Source: Nonlabens dokdonensis DSW-6
GTDB lineage: Bacteria; Bacteroidota; Bacteroidia; Flavobacteriales; Flavobacteriaceae
Assembly (NCBI RefSeq): GCF_000332115.1
Contig: NC_020156.1
Location: 2,853,501 to 2,917,500 of the forward strand
DNA: 64,000 nt
Direction: 5' to 3'
Positions 45,901 through 53,954 of the stretch are shown piece by piece. A model generated the notes under the pieces. The model ran no database searches, had not been told where the DNA came from, and saw only the letters and a program-made list of their open reading frames with translations. A program made the position numbers and the translations under genes. Each line of letters opens with the position of its first letter. The first letter of the stretch is position 1.

Positions 45901-46229
45901 TTAGGGATGATGATAGCACTCTGTGTACTTGAGGGATTTCCTCTTAGGCCTTGTCCATTTTGCATAATCTGATGCGAGCGATCAAAGACAACTGTTCCAT
46001 CTGTATAAAATAGAAGTTGCCCATTATCATCAGATATAGAGGCACAACCTTCATTAGTCGATACTTGACCGTCTGTAAGAGCGGTGACTGCACCGGTAGA
46101 TGGATCAAAATTAATCCCAGCATTAAAACCAAAATACCAATTAGAAGCTTGTAATTGAGCGTTAACACTATAGCTCAGAGATAAAAAAGCCGTTAATAGA
46201 AGGATTGGGAAGATATTCTTTTTCTGCAT
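42930..46229 (-). CDS. PKD and adhesin-repeat surface protein with T9SS type B sorting domain
   Basis: The 1099-residue product begins with a signal peptide (LLLTAFLSLSYSVNAQ), then the propeller-like domain (NWYFGFNAGINFDPSTG), a PKD domain (ILWEFGDGTTSTLESPTH near 435), and four repeats with the pattern ACD..DGR..FDL...I...QNP..F.V.Y. The tail GYPRFFTPNNDGFNDYWQLLG to FSLKR is of type B. Such repeats are found in gliding-associated surface proteins of flavobacteria. It is the first gene of the three-gene cluster, so a promoter should lie in 46230-46303. Ligand unknown. Confidence 0.9.
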   Translation of the reverse strand: MQKKNIFPILLLTAFLSLSYSVNAQLQASNWYFGFNAGINFDPSTGAVTALTDGQVSTNEGCASISDDNGQLLFYTDGTVVFDRSHQIMQNGQGLRGNPSSTQSAIIIPKPQDANIYYIFTVDLPSFGGAEGVHYYEVDMTLNNGFGAVTTSIANPPLLVAEAAEKLSAINHATNDEILVTTFANSTGFGSYDSFHTFTVGPTGVNPTPVISANVATPIAQGGGRRGNLKFSPDGRFLVSCNMSRNTGAGSYIYDFDPNTGIVSNERQLLMQSPNNNGYGVEFSPDGNLLYITATNDASSNLPSDHTSTLYQFALTARNLGGTTLTGIDVDTRQGYRGSLQLGIDGKIYRALADTYDIGRPFLGVINNPNVIGPGCNYQHDAIPLAGRSSTQGLPPFIQSFFALIEVENFCEGDGTLFSFQSDTPPDAILWEFGDGTTSTLESPTHIYANAGTYNVVLSLTTGGSTRVYRTTVEIYESPVANTINPIAACDENQDGRETYDLQNTATVQILGAQDPNAFVVDYFTNQTDADSNVNPITIPYQSSNAQETLVARIYNRSNEDCYETTSFDIELFEQPIANPVTDLEACDDDFDGIVNFNLDAQTSTILGSQNPSDFTVSYHTSQNDADLGASDLPLSYDNTTPFRETIFVRVENNQQAVCADTSLSFDLVVNPKPVANDFDAFQCDEDGVADGRTVFSFMSFDNAISNNATNVTVSYFINQSNADNNTNPLDNTNYTNLTPLQTIIARVTDNTTGCFNTSTVTLSVSASDAQNSSLSLCDNDGTEDGFTEFTLSNANADVLISAPSNVTVSYYESLNDALTEQNTLPDLYTNTIAGNQTVFARAESPDGNCFGISEVALTVNDLPVIETSEFFDYCGNNPQALTLDSGLITGTPSDYTYLWNTGETTESIMVTTGGDYEVTVSNLEGCSRLRRINVIISEPATITSIDTINAGTSSFGSATINVTGLGDYEYRLDPLDPYQDSPSFENLAPGFYTAYVRDRNGCGTTTQDFSIVGYPRFFTPNNDGFNDYWQLLGVSVVFEPNSEIFIFDRFGKLLKQVSPQGPGWDGTYNGSPLPSSDYWFKATLMDGTEFSSHFSLKR

Positions 46230-46303
46230 TGTGCGAATTTAATACACAGATATTACATTTTAATAACATTTAACAAATCTTAAATATCTCTTAAATAAGC
46301 ATA

Positions 46304-46345
46304 AAAGTGTTACCAGAATCATGACCATGATTTCGGTAACACTTT
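46304..46345 (-). terminator. Intrinsic terminator of the ABC exporter operon
   Basis: AAAGTGTTACC and GGTAACACTTT form an 11-bp stem, with a second inner stem ATCATG/CATGAT, followed by TTTTA on the minus strand. Confidence 0.72.
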
Positions 46346-46366
46346 TTGAACATTATAAATTAAAAA

Positions 46367-47209
46367 TTATAAGTCTCTACTTTTCAAAAGTCGATAAGAC
46401 CAATATATAAATAAACTACTCCATATACATACAGAAACTACATCCAGCCACTCAATGTCATAACCGAATTGAATCCCATCCATAGGCAACTGTTTCATCG
46501 TAGATTGAACTAATTCAATCTTTGTAAACGGTTGTTTAATTAAATTAGACATCGCATTCAATGGTAAAATATGTAACAACCATTCATAGATGGTGGTATC
46601 GTAAAATGCATCAATTCCTCTTGCAATCAGGTTTAAAATCCCTTCAAAAATGTACCAAACAAAAACAAAACCTAAAGCAAACGCACTTCTTTTAACAAGT
46701 ATTCCTGCAAATAAACAAAAACAAAAGAATACTAAATGTGCTAAGAAAAAGGCTCCTAAGTAACCCATTTGAGAAAATATGATCCCAGGCTCGTTGAAAT
46801 CTGAATAAATCAACCCTAAGATTAAAGATGCTACAAAAACAACAACCGTAGTTAATATGGCCAGAGAAGTAGCAAGGTAAAATTTAGATAGTATCAATTC
46901 CTTTTTACTCAACCCATCGATAAGATTTTGTTTCAAGGTTCGATTACTATATTCATTTGCAGTTAATGAAACAATTACAATAGCAATAAAAATCTTAAGG
47001 AAACTTGTAAAATAAGTAGAAATATGCCAAATCAATGGAAAATTAAAAATCCCTAAATCAGATAAACTACCACTAAATTGATTAAAACTTATTCTTATCA
47101 TTCCTGACAACATAAGTAAAACTACTATCACTAAATAAATAATAGTAAGCACCTTACTGCTCTTACTGTATCTAAATTTATGAAATTCTATATCTAATAA
47201 TCTTTTCAT
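46367..47209 (-). CDS. ABC-2 type transporter permease
   Basis: The 280-residue protein has about six membrane helices (first at residues 20-40) and the polar first cytoplasmic loop typical of ABC-2 permeases, including SLTANEYSNRTLKQNLIDGLSKKELILSKF in part. It pairs with the ATPase encoded eight bases upstream. Such exporters move lipids, antibiotics or peptides, or act in stress protection; substrate is not predictable. The pair has no dedicated regulator next to it. Confidence 0.88.
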   Translation of the reverse strand: MKRLLDIEFHKFRYSKSSKVLTIIYLVIVVLLMLSGMIRISFNQFSGSLSDLGIFNFPLIWHISTYFTSFLKIFIAIVIVSLTANEYSNRTLKQNLIDGLSKKELILSKFYLATSLAILTTVVVFVASLILGLIYSDFNEPGIIFSQMGYLGAFFLAHLVFFCFCLFAGILVKRSAFALGFVFVWYIFEGILNLIARGIDAFYDTTIYEWLLHILPLNAMSNLIKQPFTKIELVQSTMKQLPMDGIQFGYDIEWLDVVSVCIWSSLFIYWSYRLLKSRDL

Positions 47210-47217
47210 GGCGCTGC

Positions 47218-48114
47218 TTAATTTTGGTTAGTTAATTCAATAAATTGGTCTTCAAGACTCTGCTTTTTATGTAAAAGCTTGCTTAGAATTATGCCACTTT
47301 CAAAAGCATCTTTATTGATTTGAGCATTATCTACATCTTCATAAAGTTTCACTTCCAGACCATCATCATGCTTTGTTATAGAGCCGGCATAAGGCTTGTC
47401 TTTGAGAAATTCATGTAACGCATCTCTATTTGCAGCATCTATAAAAATGGAGCCATGATTTCTATTCATTTCTCCTACTGGACCAGAATATAGCATTTTC
47501 CCATTTCTAAGAACCACAACATCCGTACACACCTTTTCTACTTCATCAAGTAAATGAGACGCAAGTAAAATAGTAGTTCCATTAGATGCAATTTGTTGAA
47601 TAATATCTCTTATCTGTCGTATTCCTTTAGGATCAAGTCCATTGGTCGGTTCGTCTAGAATTAAAATTTCGGGATCATTAAGCAATGCGCTGGCAATCGC
47701 AAGCCTTTGTTTCATCCCGAGTGAATAAGTTTTAAAAGGAGAATGCTTTCGCGAAAGCAAGTCTACAACAGTCAGTTTTTCTTCAATTTTTGAAGGATCA
47801 ATATTTTTAATCTTACAAACCAATTCTAGATTTTGTACCGCACTCATACTAGGATAAAAATTAGGTCGCTCGATAATTGCACCTATTCTTTTAAGCGCAT
47901 CGTGATTTGAAGTATTGCCTTCAAACCAAGTATAATCACCACTAGTGGGATTCACGACATTGAGTACCATGCCCAGTGTGGTAGATTTACCACTACCATT
48001 AGGACCTAGAATACCATAAACATGGCCTTTCTTGATTTGAAATGAAATACGATCTACCGCAGTAAGCGCGCCGTAATTTTTATGAAGTTGATTAATTTCA
48101 AGGATGGTTTCCAT
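47218..48114 (-). CDS. ABC transporter ATP-binding protein
   Basis: The 298-residue ATPase has Walker A GPNGSGKST near residue 40, the signature YSLGMKQRL near 134, Walker B ILILDEPTNGLDP near 155, and the switch His in LLASHLLDE near 190. The last 80 residues are the extra domain seen in ABC-2 exporters of the CcmA/bacitracin type. A copy of the genomic palindrome encodes LSRKH just before the signature motif, in a frame different from all other coding copies. It is divergent from the kinase-like gene, 59 bases away. Confidence 0.93.
   Translation of the reverse strand: METILEINQLHKNYGALTAVDRISFQIKKGHVYGILGPNGSGKSTTLGMVLNVVNPTSGDYTWFEGNTSNHDALKRIGAIIERPNFYPSMSAVQNLELVCKIKNIDPSKIEEKLTVVDLLSRKHSPFKTYSLGMKQRLAIASALLNDPEILILDEPTNGLDPKGIRQIRDIIQQIASNGTTILLASHLLDEVEKVCTDVVVLRNGKMLYSGPVGEMNRNHGSIFIDAANRDALHEFLKDKPYAGSITKHDDGLEVKLYEDVDNAQINKDAFESGIILSKLLHKKQSLEDQFIELTNQN
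47744..47759. repeat. Palindromic repeat copy 13, inside the ABC ATPase gene
   Basis: TGCTTTCGCGAAAGCA: the 14-base core is exact, with T and A as the pairing outer bases instead of C and G. It is read as LSRKH. Confidence 0.92.
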
Positions 48115-48173
48115 GAATAAAGTTTTTTTGTTGTATTATGTGACTGCAAGAAACGAAAAATGTTACTGTATTT

Positions 48174-49238
48174 ATGTCAGAAAAAGTTCTCAACGATAAG
48201 TTGTTGTCTAATAAAAAACCTACATTCCCTATAGGAAGCTCATTAGAAGATTATGTAAAACGTTACAATAGAAGTACTTCAATACCGGTTTCCTATGATG
48301 ATTTGTTAAGATTTGCCGGTTGTATTACCGTTTATGATAAAAATGATGAAGACACTTTATGGGTGCGCTGCTACTATTCTGATGCAGATCGTGAACAAAT
48401 CGATGCTAATTTGAAGCGTATTTATGATATACTTCATAGTGATGGTAGAGATCAAACATTGGATTATTTGAGTGTCGATGCTGTAGATTACTGTACGTTT
48501 GGGAACACAAGGCCTTTCCGTATTAGAATTCGTAACATCTTGAATGATGGATTTACCTATTTCTACGTAAAACAAGCAGATGCTTCTAGAGTTTACGGTC
48601 TTGAATTAGAACATCTACTTTCTCCACATCGTATTAGTTTTTTAGTTCATAAAAACACCTTAATTGAAGAGCACATCGCAGGAATTCCTGGCGATGAGTT
48701 TATAGCGACTTATATGGAAGGTTGCGACCATCAAGAGCTTACTCAAATAGCAAAAGAATTTGTAAAGTTTAATGAGCGATGCCTAATCAGACTTCTAGGA
48801 GACATGCGTTCTTATAATTATGTGGTCATACCTACGCACGATTTTGACCGAGTTAGTTATGCGATACGTGCTATAGACTTTGATCAGCAATCTTATGAGG
48901 GAAAACTCAAAGTGTACCGACCTCAGTTTTTTAAGGAAAACTTACCTATGGTATTAAATGTGGCAGATTGCTTAAAAAATGAAAGTATCGAGCAGTATAA
49001 AAAGGAAGAACGTTCTCTTATTGCAAAACGATTGATCAACACTCAAAAACGGTACAAACAATTGATCAAATGCATGAAAGCCGACTATATTTCTACACCT
49101 ACAAAATTCAAGCAACTCAAAAGAGAACTTCATGAATTTACAGGAGATATTGCGTTCAAATCCACTAGAAGTATGGGAGGCGTTTTAAATACGGCATTAG
49201 ATTTTGTAAAAAGAAATTACCACGATCTAGATCACTAG
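48174..49238 (+). CDS. Conserved protein with protein-kinase-like motifs
   Basis: I know no name for this 354-residue cytoplasmic protein. It carries spaced residues that match a divergent kinase fold: Lys133 in FYVKQA as the beta-3 lysine, Glu144 or Glu146 in GLELEHL as the helix-C acid, EEHIAG at 165-170 as a hinge, Asp210 and Asn215 in LLGDMRSYNYVV as a catalytic loop, and Asp235 in RAIDFDQ in the position of the metal-binding DFG-like motif. The C-terminal 100 residues are helical and basic. Substrate and partners are unknown. The fold call is inference from motif order alone. Confidence 0.6.
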   Translation: MSEKVLNDKLLSNKKPTFPIGSSLEDYVKRYNRSTSIPVSYDDLLRFAGCITVYDKNDEDTLWVRCYYSDADREQIDANLKRIYDILHSDGRDQTLDYLSVDAVDYCTFGNTRPFRIRIRNILNDGFTYFYVKQADASRVYGLELEHLLSPHRISFLVHKNTLIEEHIAGIPGDEFIATYMEGCDHQELTQIAKEFVKFNERCLIRLLGDMRSYNYVVIPTHDFDRVSYAIRAIDFDQQSYEGKLKVYRPQFFKENLPMVLNVADCLKNESIEQYKKEERSLIAKRLINTQKRYKQLIKCMKADYISTPTKFKQLKRELHEFTGDIAFKSTRSMGGVLNTALDFVKRNYHDLDH

Positions 49239-49242
49239 ATAA

Positions 49243-49291
49243 AATCAAAAAAAGTCCGATAAATAAAACAATTCAGTTCATTTATCGGACT
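49243..49291 (-). terminator. Intrinsic terminator between convergent genes
   Basis: AGTCCGATAAAT and ATTTATCGGACT form a 12-bp stem. The T-run is on the minus strand, so it mainly ends the nucleoid-protein operon, though it may act for both sides. Confidence 0.85.
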
Positions 49292-49313
49292 ATTTAAAAT
49301 TCAAATCTTATTA

Positions 49314-49343
49314 TGCGATATGCGATATTCGATATTCGATATT
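49314..49343. repeat. Short tandem repeat based on GCGATAT/TCGATAT
   Basis: Consecutive units of seven to eight bases (TGCGATA, TGCGATATTCGATATTCGATA) lie a few bases from the stop of the nucleoid-associated protein gene. Confidence 0.75.
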
Positions 49344-49348
49344 CTTTA

Positions 49349-50407
49349 CTATTTTTTCTCCTCGCGATTAAAGTAAACTAAGTAGTAATACATTTGTTTT
49401 TCTTCATCCCAGCCTTTTTCAATGTATTTCTCTGCACTATCAGGATTTGTAAAGTCCATTTTTATTTGCACATGCGTGTCTAGATTGATCACATTTTTAA
49501 TTCCTTTACGAGCGGCACTAACGGCCGTGTTAGAAATAGGGAAGGAGCTCACATCTTCTATGGAGTGCTTAGGTCCTTTTTCTATTTTATAATTCCTAAA
49601 TTCTGGAATTAAATCTGGATTATCGAGTGTTTCATTTAAAAAGGCAGTCTCTTCAAAATTATCGTTTTTAGCAAAATGATTCACCGCACGATTCATAAAC
49701 ATGACCTCTTCCTTTTTATCTTCGGCAGGTAGTACCACGTCTTTTGCAAAGTCCTGACAAAACTTCAAATACTTCTTTGTAAAGAAATTTTCATCTTCAA
49801 ATACATCCACTCCTAGAAAACTATCCAGCCAGTACTTAGCATCATAACGGTTAGAATCTACAGAAAGAATCTTGTATCCGGCTTCTTCTTCTACATTAAA
49901 TATAATCGCGCCTTTGTCCAATTTGTTTAAATTGACACCTTGCTGCAAGATCATTTTTAAGTCCGTTTCTCCTTCTTCAAATTGCAAGAATTCTTGCTTG
50001 ATCTCGCTCTTAAAAATCCCAATCGCATCCGTTTTATTATTGTCTACCATTACGTTGTCAAAATAACAGATGTATACCTCACCACTTCGTATGTGTGGAT
50101 GCTCTGATTGCTCGTACAAGTGTTTTGCCATCTTCTTGCTGTTTTCAAGTAAAGAAGCTGGTGTGGAGAATACCGCTTTCGCGAAAGCGTACATATCATG
50201 AAACTCTAAGTCATCTTCATGAAAGAAACTATAATAAGCCTCTTCCTTAGAGCGGAATGGTTTTAGGAAATACTCCTTCAATAGGGAATGCATCTCGTCG
50301 TCCAGCGCAGTACTGTTACTAGACGTGAGTAGTAGTTCACCCTTATTTTTGTTACCTACACGATGTATGGCAAGATTTTCAATTCTGGTATTAAATAGAT
50401 TGATCAT
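49349..50407 (-). CDS. Nucleoid-associated protein of the NdpA/YejK family
   Basis: The 352-residue protein matches NdpA-type proteins by its opening (IENLAIHRVGNKNKGELLLTSS, in part), a central segment GAIIFNVEEEAGYKILSVDSN and the overall charge pattern. The family binds DNA on the nucleoid; its exact role is poorly defined. A palindromic repeat is read as YAFAKAVF near residue 73-80. It is preceded by the pRiA4b ORF3-like gene with three bases between, so they share an mRNA. Confidence 0.82.
   Translation of the reverse strand: MINLFNTRIENLAIHRVGNKNKGELLLTSSNSTALDDEMHSLLKEYFLKPFRSKEEAYYSFFHEDDLEFHDMYAFAKAVFSTPASLLENSKKMAKHLYEQSEHPHIRSGEVYICYFDNVMVDNNKTDAIGIFKSEIKQEFLQFEEGETDLKMILQQGVNLNKLDKGAIIFNVEEEAGYKILSVDSNRYDAKYWLDSFLGVDVFEDENFFTKKYLKFCQDFAKDVVLPAEDKKEEVMFMNRAVNHFAKNDNFEETAFLNETLDNPDLIPEFRNYKIEKGPKHSIEDVSSFPISNTAVSAARKGIKNVINLDTHVQIKMDFTNPDSAEKYIEKGWDEEKQMYYYLVYFNREEKK
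50173..50190. repeat. Palindromic repeat copy 14, inside the NdpA-like gene
   Basis: Exact core read as YAFAKAV. Confidence 0.95.
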
Positions 50408-50410
50408 AGT

Positions 50411-50941
50411 CTAGTAGAGGTCATTTTCATCAAAGGATTCATCATCATAAAATTCATCATCGCCGTCATCTATATCACCGCGATACTCTTCTTCACCATC
50501 ATCATGAAAACGAGGATCTGCTTCAAACTCCTTGTCTGGAGCACTGTCTGGTAATTCACCGACAGAAAAAATCACTTGTGGATAAGCAGTACCAGAAACT
50601 GGTGCTACCACATCTGCAAGCTCTACGGAGAATGTCCACAGACTCAAGAAGTCATAAATGTAGATCATTCTGGTTTTCTTTTTACTCATGGCGTTTTCCA
50701 TGAGCGTATCGGCCATTTTTTTAACAGGTGACATGCCGCCGCTCATATCAAAAAGGCAGTATTCTTCACCTTGATTCCATTCTTCATCACTGGCATAAAA
50801 GCTCGCCATCTCATCTCCAGGCAACTGAAATGCCTGCACAATAACATTATGAAACTCTTCTAGAGTAGCGTTGTCTTCTATTTCAATATCTCTAAAACAG
50901 TCCACACTGGCATCCAGAAGAACTCTTAATCTATAGATCAT
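50411..50941 (-). CDS. Plasmid pRiA4b ORF3-like family protein
   Basis: The 176-residue protein has the family pattern: a start YRLRVLLDASVDCFRDIEI, a helix with TLEEFHNVIVQAFQLPGDEMASFY (in part), and MIYIYDFLSLWTFSVEL. It ends with about 50 very acidic residues (many Asp/Glu in the last 40), which the core family lacks. The family takes its name from a plasmid ORF and also appears near insertion elements, but no mobile element is visible here. Function is unknown. Linked to the nucleoid-associated protein gene. Confidence 0.82.
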   Translation of the reverse strand: MIYRLRVLLDASVDCFRDIEIEDNATLEEFHNVIVQAFQLPGDEMASFYASDEEWNQGEEYCLFDMSGGMSPVKKMADTLMENAMSKKKTRMIYIYDFLSLWTFSVELADVVAPVSGTAYPQVIFSVGELPDSAPDKEFEADPRFHDDGEEEYRGDIDDGDDEFYDDESFDENDLY

Positions 50942-51031
50942 TTACTTCATTTTTTAAGGATGGCAAAGATAAGATTTTTTGAGGTCGAAGTTAAGTTTGA
51001 ATTGGAATTTGAACCTTAAAAAACATCTCTG

Positions 51032-51661
51032 TTAGAATCTAGTTTTAAGTTGATTGATTTTAAGTTTAGTTTCATCATTTAGTTGAGCAATTTTACCTTT
51101 CTCAGATTGCAGAGCTAGTTTGATCAAAGAGTTTCCTATATCGACTAATTCTTTCATTTTCGTACCTTTTCTTGGAGACCAAGTAGTTCCAGTTTTAAGT
51201 GGAGAATCATAAACTGAAAAGTAATAATTATTTCCATCAGTACCGAAATTCATTTTGTGTGGGTATTTTCTTTTACTCATCGCAGCCTTAAATAAATCAA
51301 TATAAAGCTGAGCATCAAACTTACTTATTCGCACCTTAGTTTTTTGAACTTTAATGTCTTCTTTATTCTCATCGGTATACCAAATACTTTTGGTCATTCT
51401 ATGATGAATGATATAATAATTTTCATCTTCTTTCTCTATGGCAACAACTTCCTCCGTGGCAAAAGATGGAATGATTAAAAACCTTACTTCTGGAGCGTCA
51501 GACATTCCATTCATTAATATTTTTCTTATATCTGAATGGTAAACAAAACGAAAATCGTATTCATCAAAAATACTTTTAACTGGCTCTAAATGGTCGTTTT
51601 GAGCATAGATCTTTTTAGAGGCTGAAAGGATGAAAAAGGCTACTATTATTGCAAGCTTCAT
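51032..51661 (-). CDS. Secreted protein of unknown function
   Basis: The 209-residue product has a signal peptide (MKLAIIVAFFILSASKKIYAQ). I recognise no domain. The middle is beta-rich with charged loops and the C-terminus is helical and lysine-rich. It stands alone, with 90 bases to the pRiA4b-type gene and 163 bases to ctaA. The codon use and composition match its neighbours. Confidence 0.65.
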   Translation of the reverse strand: MKLAIIVAFFILSASKKIYAQNDHLEPVKSIFDEYDFRFVYHSDIRKILMNGMSDAPEVRFLIIPSFATEEVVAIEKEDENYYIIHHRMTKSIWYTDENKEDIKVQKTKVRISKFDAQLYIDLFKAAMSKRKYPHKMNFGTDGNNYYFSVYDSPLKTGTTWSPRKGTKMKELVDIGNSLIKLALQSEKGKIAQLNDETKLKINQLKTRF

Positions 51662-51824
51662 AGTTGGTAAGTGTTTTATGAGTTAGACATATGTTAAGGC
51701 TCTAATCAAATTTTTTTTCTATTCGAACAAGATTTGAAATGTCTTTATTCAAATATTTAATACTTATTTTAGGAGGGATCGATATTTCAATAAAAATAAA
51801 ACTATTTAATCAATATTAAAGAAA

Positions 51825-52874
51825 TCACTTCAACGCCACCCTAAGTCGCATCCACAAATAAAATTGCATTCCTAGAATCAATGAAGCTATGACCAAATGC
51901 ACGGCTTGCGATCCAAAAGGAAAATCTAAGTAATTCATAAAAACTCCACTTAGAATCGTGATCACAAATAATACAGCGAGAATCGTGTAGGATCTTTTAG
52001 GATGATGAAATGTATGAACAGCTTTATAAATAAACCAACCATGCAAAACCACTAATAAAATAGAATAACTTCTATGAATCAAGAAAACTAACGGCCCATT
52101 TTCTAACCATGCTGAGCTCAGTGGATAACCAAATAAATCTACCTGCTCATCAATATACTGCCTTACCTGCGTTCCCATAACCACTTGAATTAATGTCAAC
52201 ACGATCAATCCAGCGGCAGCGTTTACCATAGTTTTGTTGCTCTTATAGCGGTAATCGATAGGTTTCACTTCATGAAGCAAATAAATCAATAATCCTACGA
52301 TCAATAATGCAGCAATCATGTGAAAAGTGATCAGCGCTGGCGATAGGTTAGTATCCACTACTATTTTACCGATCACGGCTTGAACTCCCATAGAAATAAC
52401 CGAAACAAAACTAAGAATGGTAAGCTTAGGTCTTTTCTTGATATATCTCAGGGAGAATATAAACATGATAAAAACAACTAGACCACCTAAAGCACCGATC
52501 AGCCTATTGATATATTCCGTCCAAGTATGGTATACATTAAAAACCGAGTAATCGTGTTTAGTGTATGGTTCCCAATTTTCTTCATTAAAAGTTTTTCCTG
52601 TAAAGAAGTCTTCTTTTGCTACGCGCAATTCTTCATCGACTATAATCACCATTCCTTCTTTATAAGGAGTTTCTGGAGAAAACTCAATTTGGGATTGCTC
52701 CGTAGGCGGAATCAAATATCCAAAACACTTAGGCCAGTCTGGACATCCCATACCACTTCCTGTCATACGTACCACCGCGCCAGCAACGATAATCAAATAA
52801 ATTATAATCACACTAGCCATTAGCCACCATCGGTAACGCGATTCTGAAAAGAAGTTTTTTATATTTTGATTCAT
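51825..52874 (-). CDS. ctaA: Heme A synthase (CtaA/COX15 family)
   Basis: The 349-residue membrane protein has eight predicted helices. The first conserved loop is GAVVRMTGSGMGCPDWPKCFGYLIPP in part (residues about 32-58), the hallmark of the family. Histidines that bind heme appear in HTWTEYINRLIG near 116 (with Asn-Arg-Leu), FHMIAAL near 185, HRSYSILLVVLHG near 270 and AVHLVIA near 330. It oxidises the C8 methyl of heme O to make heme A for cytochrome c oxidase, in the inner membrane. No ctaB or cox gene is adjacent. Confidence 0.94.
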   Translation of the reverse strand: MNQNIKNFFSESRYRWWLMASVIIIYLIIVAGAVVRMTGSGMGCPDWPKCFGYLIPPTEQSQIEFSPETPYKEGMVIIVDEELRVAKEDFFTGKTFNEENWEPYTKHDYSVFNVYHTWTEYINRLIGALGGLVVFIMFIFSLRYIKKRPKLTILSFVSVISMGVQAVIGKIVVDTNLSPALITFHMIAALLIVGLLIYLLHEVKPIDYRYKSNKTMVNAAAGLIVLTLIQVVMGTQVRQYIDEQVDLFGYPLSSAWLENGPLVFLIHRSYSILLVVLHGWFIYKAVHTFHHPKRSYTILAVLFVITILSGVFMNYLDFPFGSQAVHLVIASLILGMQFYLWMRLRVALK

Positions 52875-52901
52875 TTAGTTTAATCTGTTTTTTAGCCTTT
52901 C

Positions 52902-52937
52902 TTCCCAAAGAGTAGAATTAATTCTGCCCTTTGGGAA
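52902..52937. repeat. Intergenic hairpin (TTCCCAAAG / CTTTGGGAA)
   Basis: A 9-bp stem encloses AGAATTAATTCT, itself self-complementary. There is no T-run on either side. Next to it, CGCCTTTGGCG and the sequence CTTCGACAAGCTCAGTAC at 52979-52996, which I recall as common in flavobacterial intergenic DNA, form a repeat cluster. Confidence 0.55.
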
Positions 52938-53023
52938 ACACCAGTCGCCTTTGGCGCTCTTTTTATTTAGCAGAATACTTCGACAAGCTCAGTACACGTA
53001 AATTCCGCTTTTTTCAATTTTTT

Positions 53024-53072
53024 AAGTTCGAGTTCGAGTTCGAGTTCGAATTCAAATTCGTGTTCAAGTTCG
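53024..53072. repeat. Hexanucleotide microsatellite, GTTCGA type
   Basis: Four clear GTTCGA units followed by degenerate GTTCAA-like ones, directly after the miaE stop codon. Confidence 0.88.
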
Positions 53073-53678
53073 CTAGTGCATCCTATCACCGCGCACTTCC
53101 AGATTTGGTAAAAAGCCAGCTTCGTGATCCAGCCAGTATTGCCATCTGGTCATAACTTTTTCTTCGTCAAAGAAGTTTTTAGCCAATTTCAAAAAGAGTT
53201 TGTAATGCGCAGCTTCAGCCACCATAAACTGGTGGTAAAAATCTTTTAATTCTTGTTCTTCCAGTTTTTGGGACAAAATCTTAAAACGCTCACAGCTACG
53301 TGCTTCTATCAATGCACAAATCAATAATTGGTCTAGAAACATCTGATCGCGACCAGTTCCTTTAGGTTTTCCTTTCATCAATTCTTTGATGTATTGATCT
53401 GGACGCTGGATTCCTAAGGTTAATCCGCGTTTTTTCAATTCTGCCAGTACCATTCTAAAATGTCCCCATTCTTCTGTTACTACAGGAGAAAGAGCCTCCA
53501 CAATTTCTGGTTTATCAGAGTGCATCTGGATGATAGAAATAATTGTACTTGCCGCTTTTTGTTCACAAAAAGCATGATCAGTTAGTATGTCTTGCATACT
53601 CATAGCAGCAAGATCTACCCATCGAGGATCAGTAGGTAAATTCAATCCTAGCGTGGTTTTAGAAACAGTATTTTCCAT
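53073..53678 (-). CDS. miaE: tRNA-(ms2io6A)-hydroxylase, MiaE-like
   Basis: The 201-residue protein has the ferritin-like diiron pattern of MiaE: EEWGHFRMVLAEL near residues 68-80, LLICALIEARSCERFKIL near 117-134, and MVAEAAHYKLFLKLA near 152-166, which provide the Glu and His ligands. MiaE hydroxylates the isopentenyl group of 2-methylthio-N6-isopentenyladenosine at position 37 of tRNAs. A related methylthiotransferase gene, mtaB, is 4 kb away, but MtaB acts on a different A37 modification. It appears to be a single-gene unit. Confidence 0.9.
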   Translation of the reverse strand: MENTVSKTTLGLNLPTDPRWVDLAAMSMQDILTDHAFCEQKAASTIISIIQMHSDKPEIVEALSPVVTEEWGHFRMVLAELKKRGLTLGIQRPDQYIKELMKGKPKGTGRDQMFLDQLLICALIEARSCERFKILSQKLEEQELKDFYHQFMVAEAAHYKLFLKLAKNFFDEEKVMTRWQYWLDHEAGFLPNLEVRGDRMH

Positions 53679-53842
53679 AATACAAAGGTCGTGAGTTATG
53701 TTGATTTATAACAGTAAAAAGTAGTTTTTTAGTCTGTGAGTTACGGAGTCTTTGAGTTGATCCCAACACTTTAATATTTCATTATTCCTTAAATAAGTGA
53801 AGAAAAATAATTTTCTCTATAGCTTATAAAAATCTCTATCCA

Positions 53843-53913
53843 ACCTTTCCCTTCAGCCGAAGGGAAAAAAGTAAAGTAGCGACAGCGATGAACGCAAAGG
53901 GTTTGGCGCGATG
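53843..53913. repeat. Dispersed intergenic element of about 70 bases, copy 2
   Basis: Starts with a CCTTTCCCTT...AAGGGAAA hairpin and shares AGCGACAGCGATG and GGCGCGATG with 7991-8059 in the same order. Confidence 0.75.
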
Positions 53914-53929
53914 TTTTTTCCTATCTTTA
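53902..53929 (+). promoter_or_regulatory. Weak promoter candidate for the NTF2-like gene
   Basis: TTG at 53902 and TATCTTTA at 53922 are separated by 17 bases; TAnnTTTG is matched except the last base. The -33 part lies within the dispersed element. Confidence 0.3.
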
Positions 53930-53954
53930 AAAACTAATTTTAAACCACACCATC

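Noticed and set aside
50411-50941. pRiA4b ORF3-like gene as a sign of a plasmid or transposon
   Set aside because: No transposase, inverted repeats or plasmid genes are nearby; the family is also common on chromosomes.
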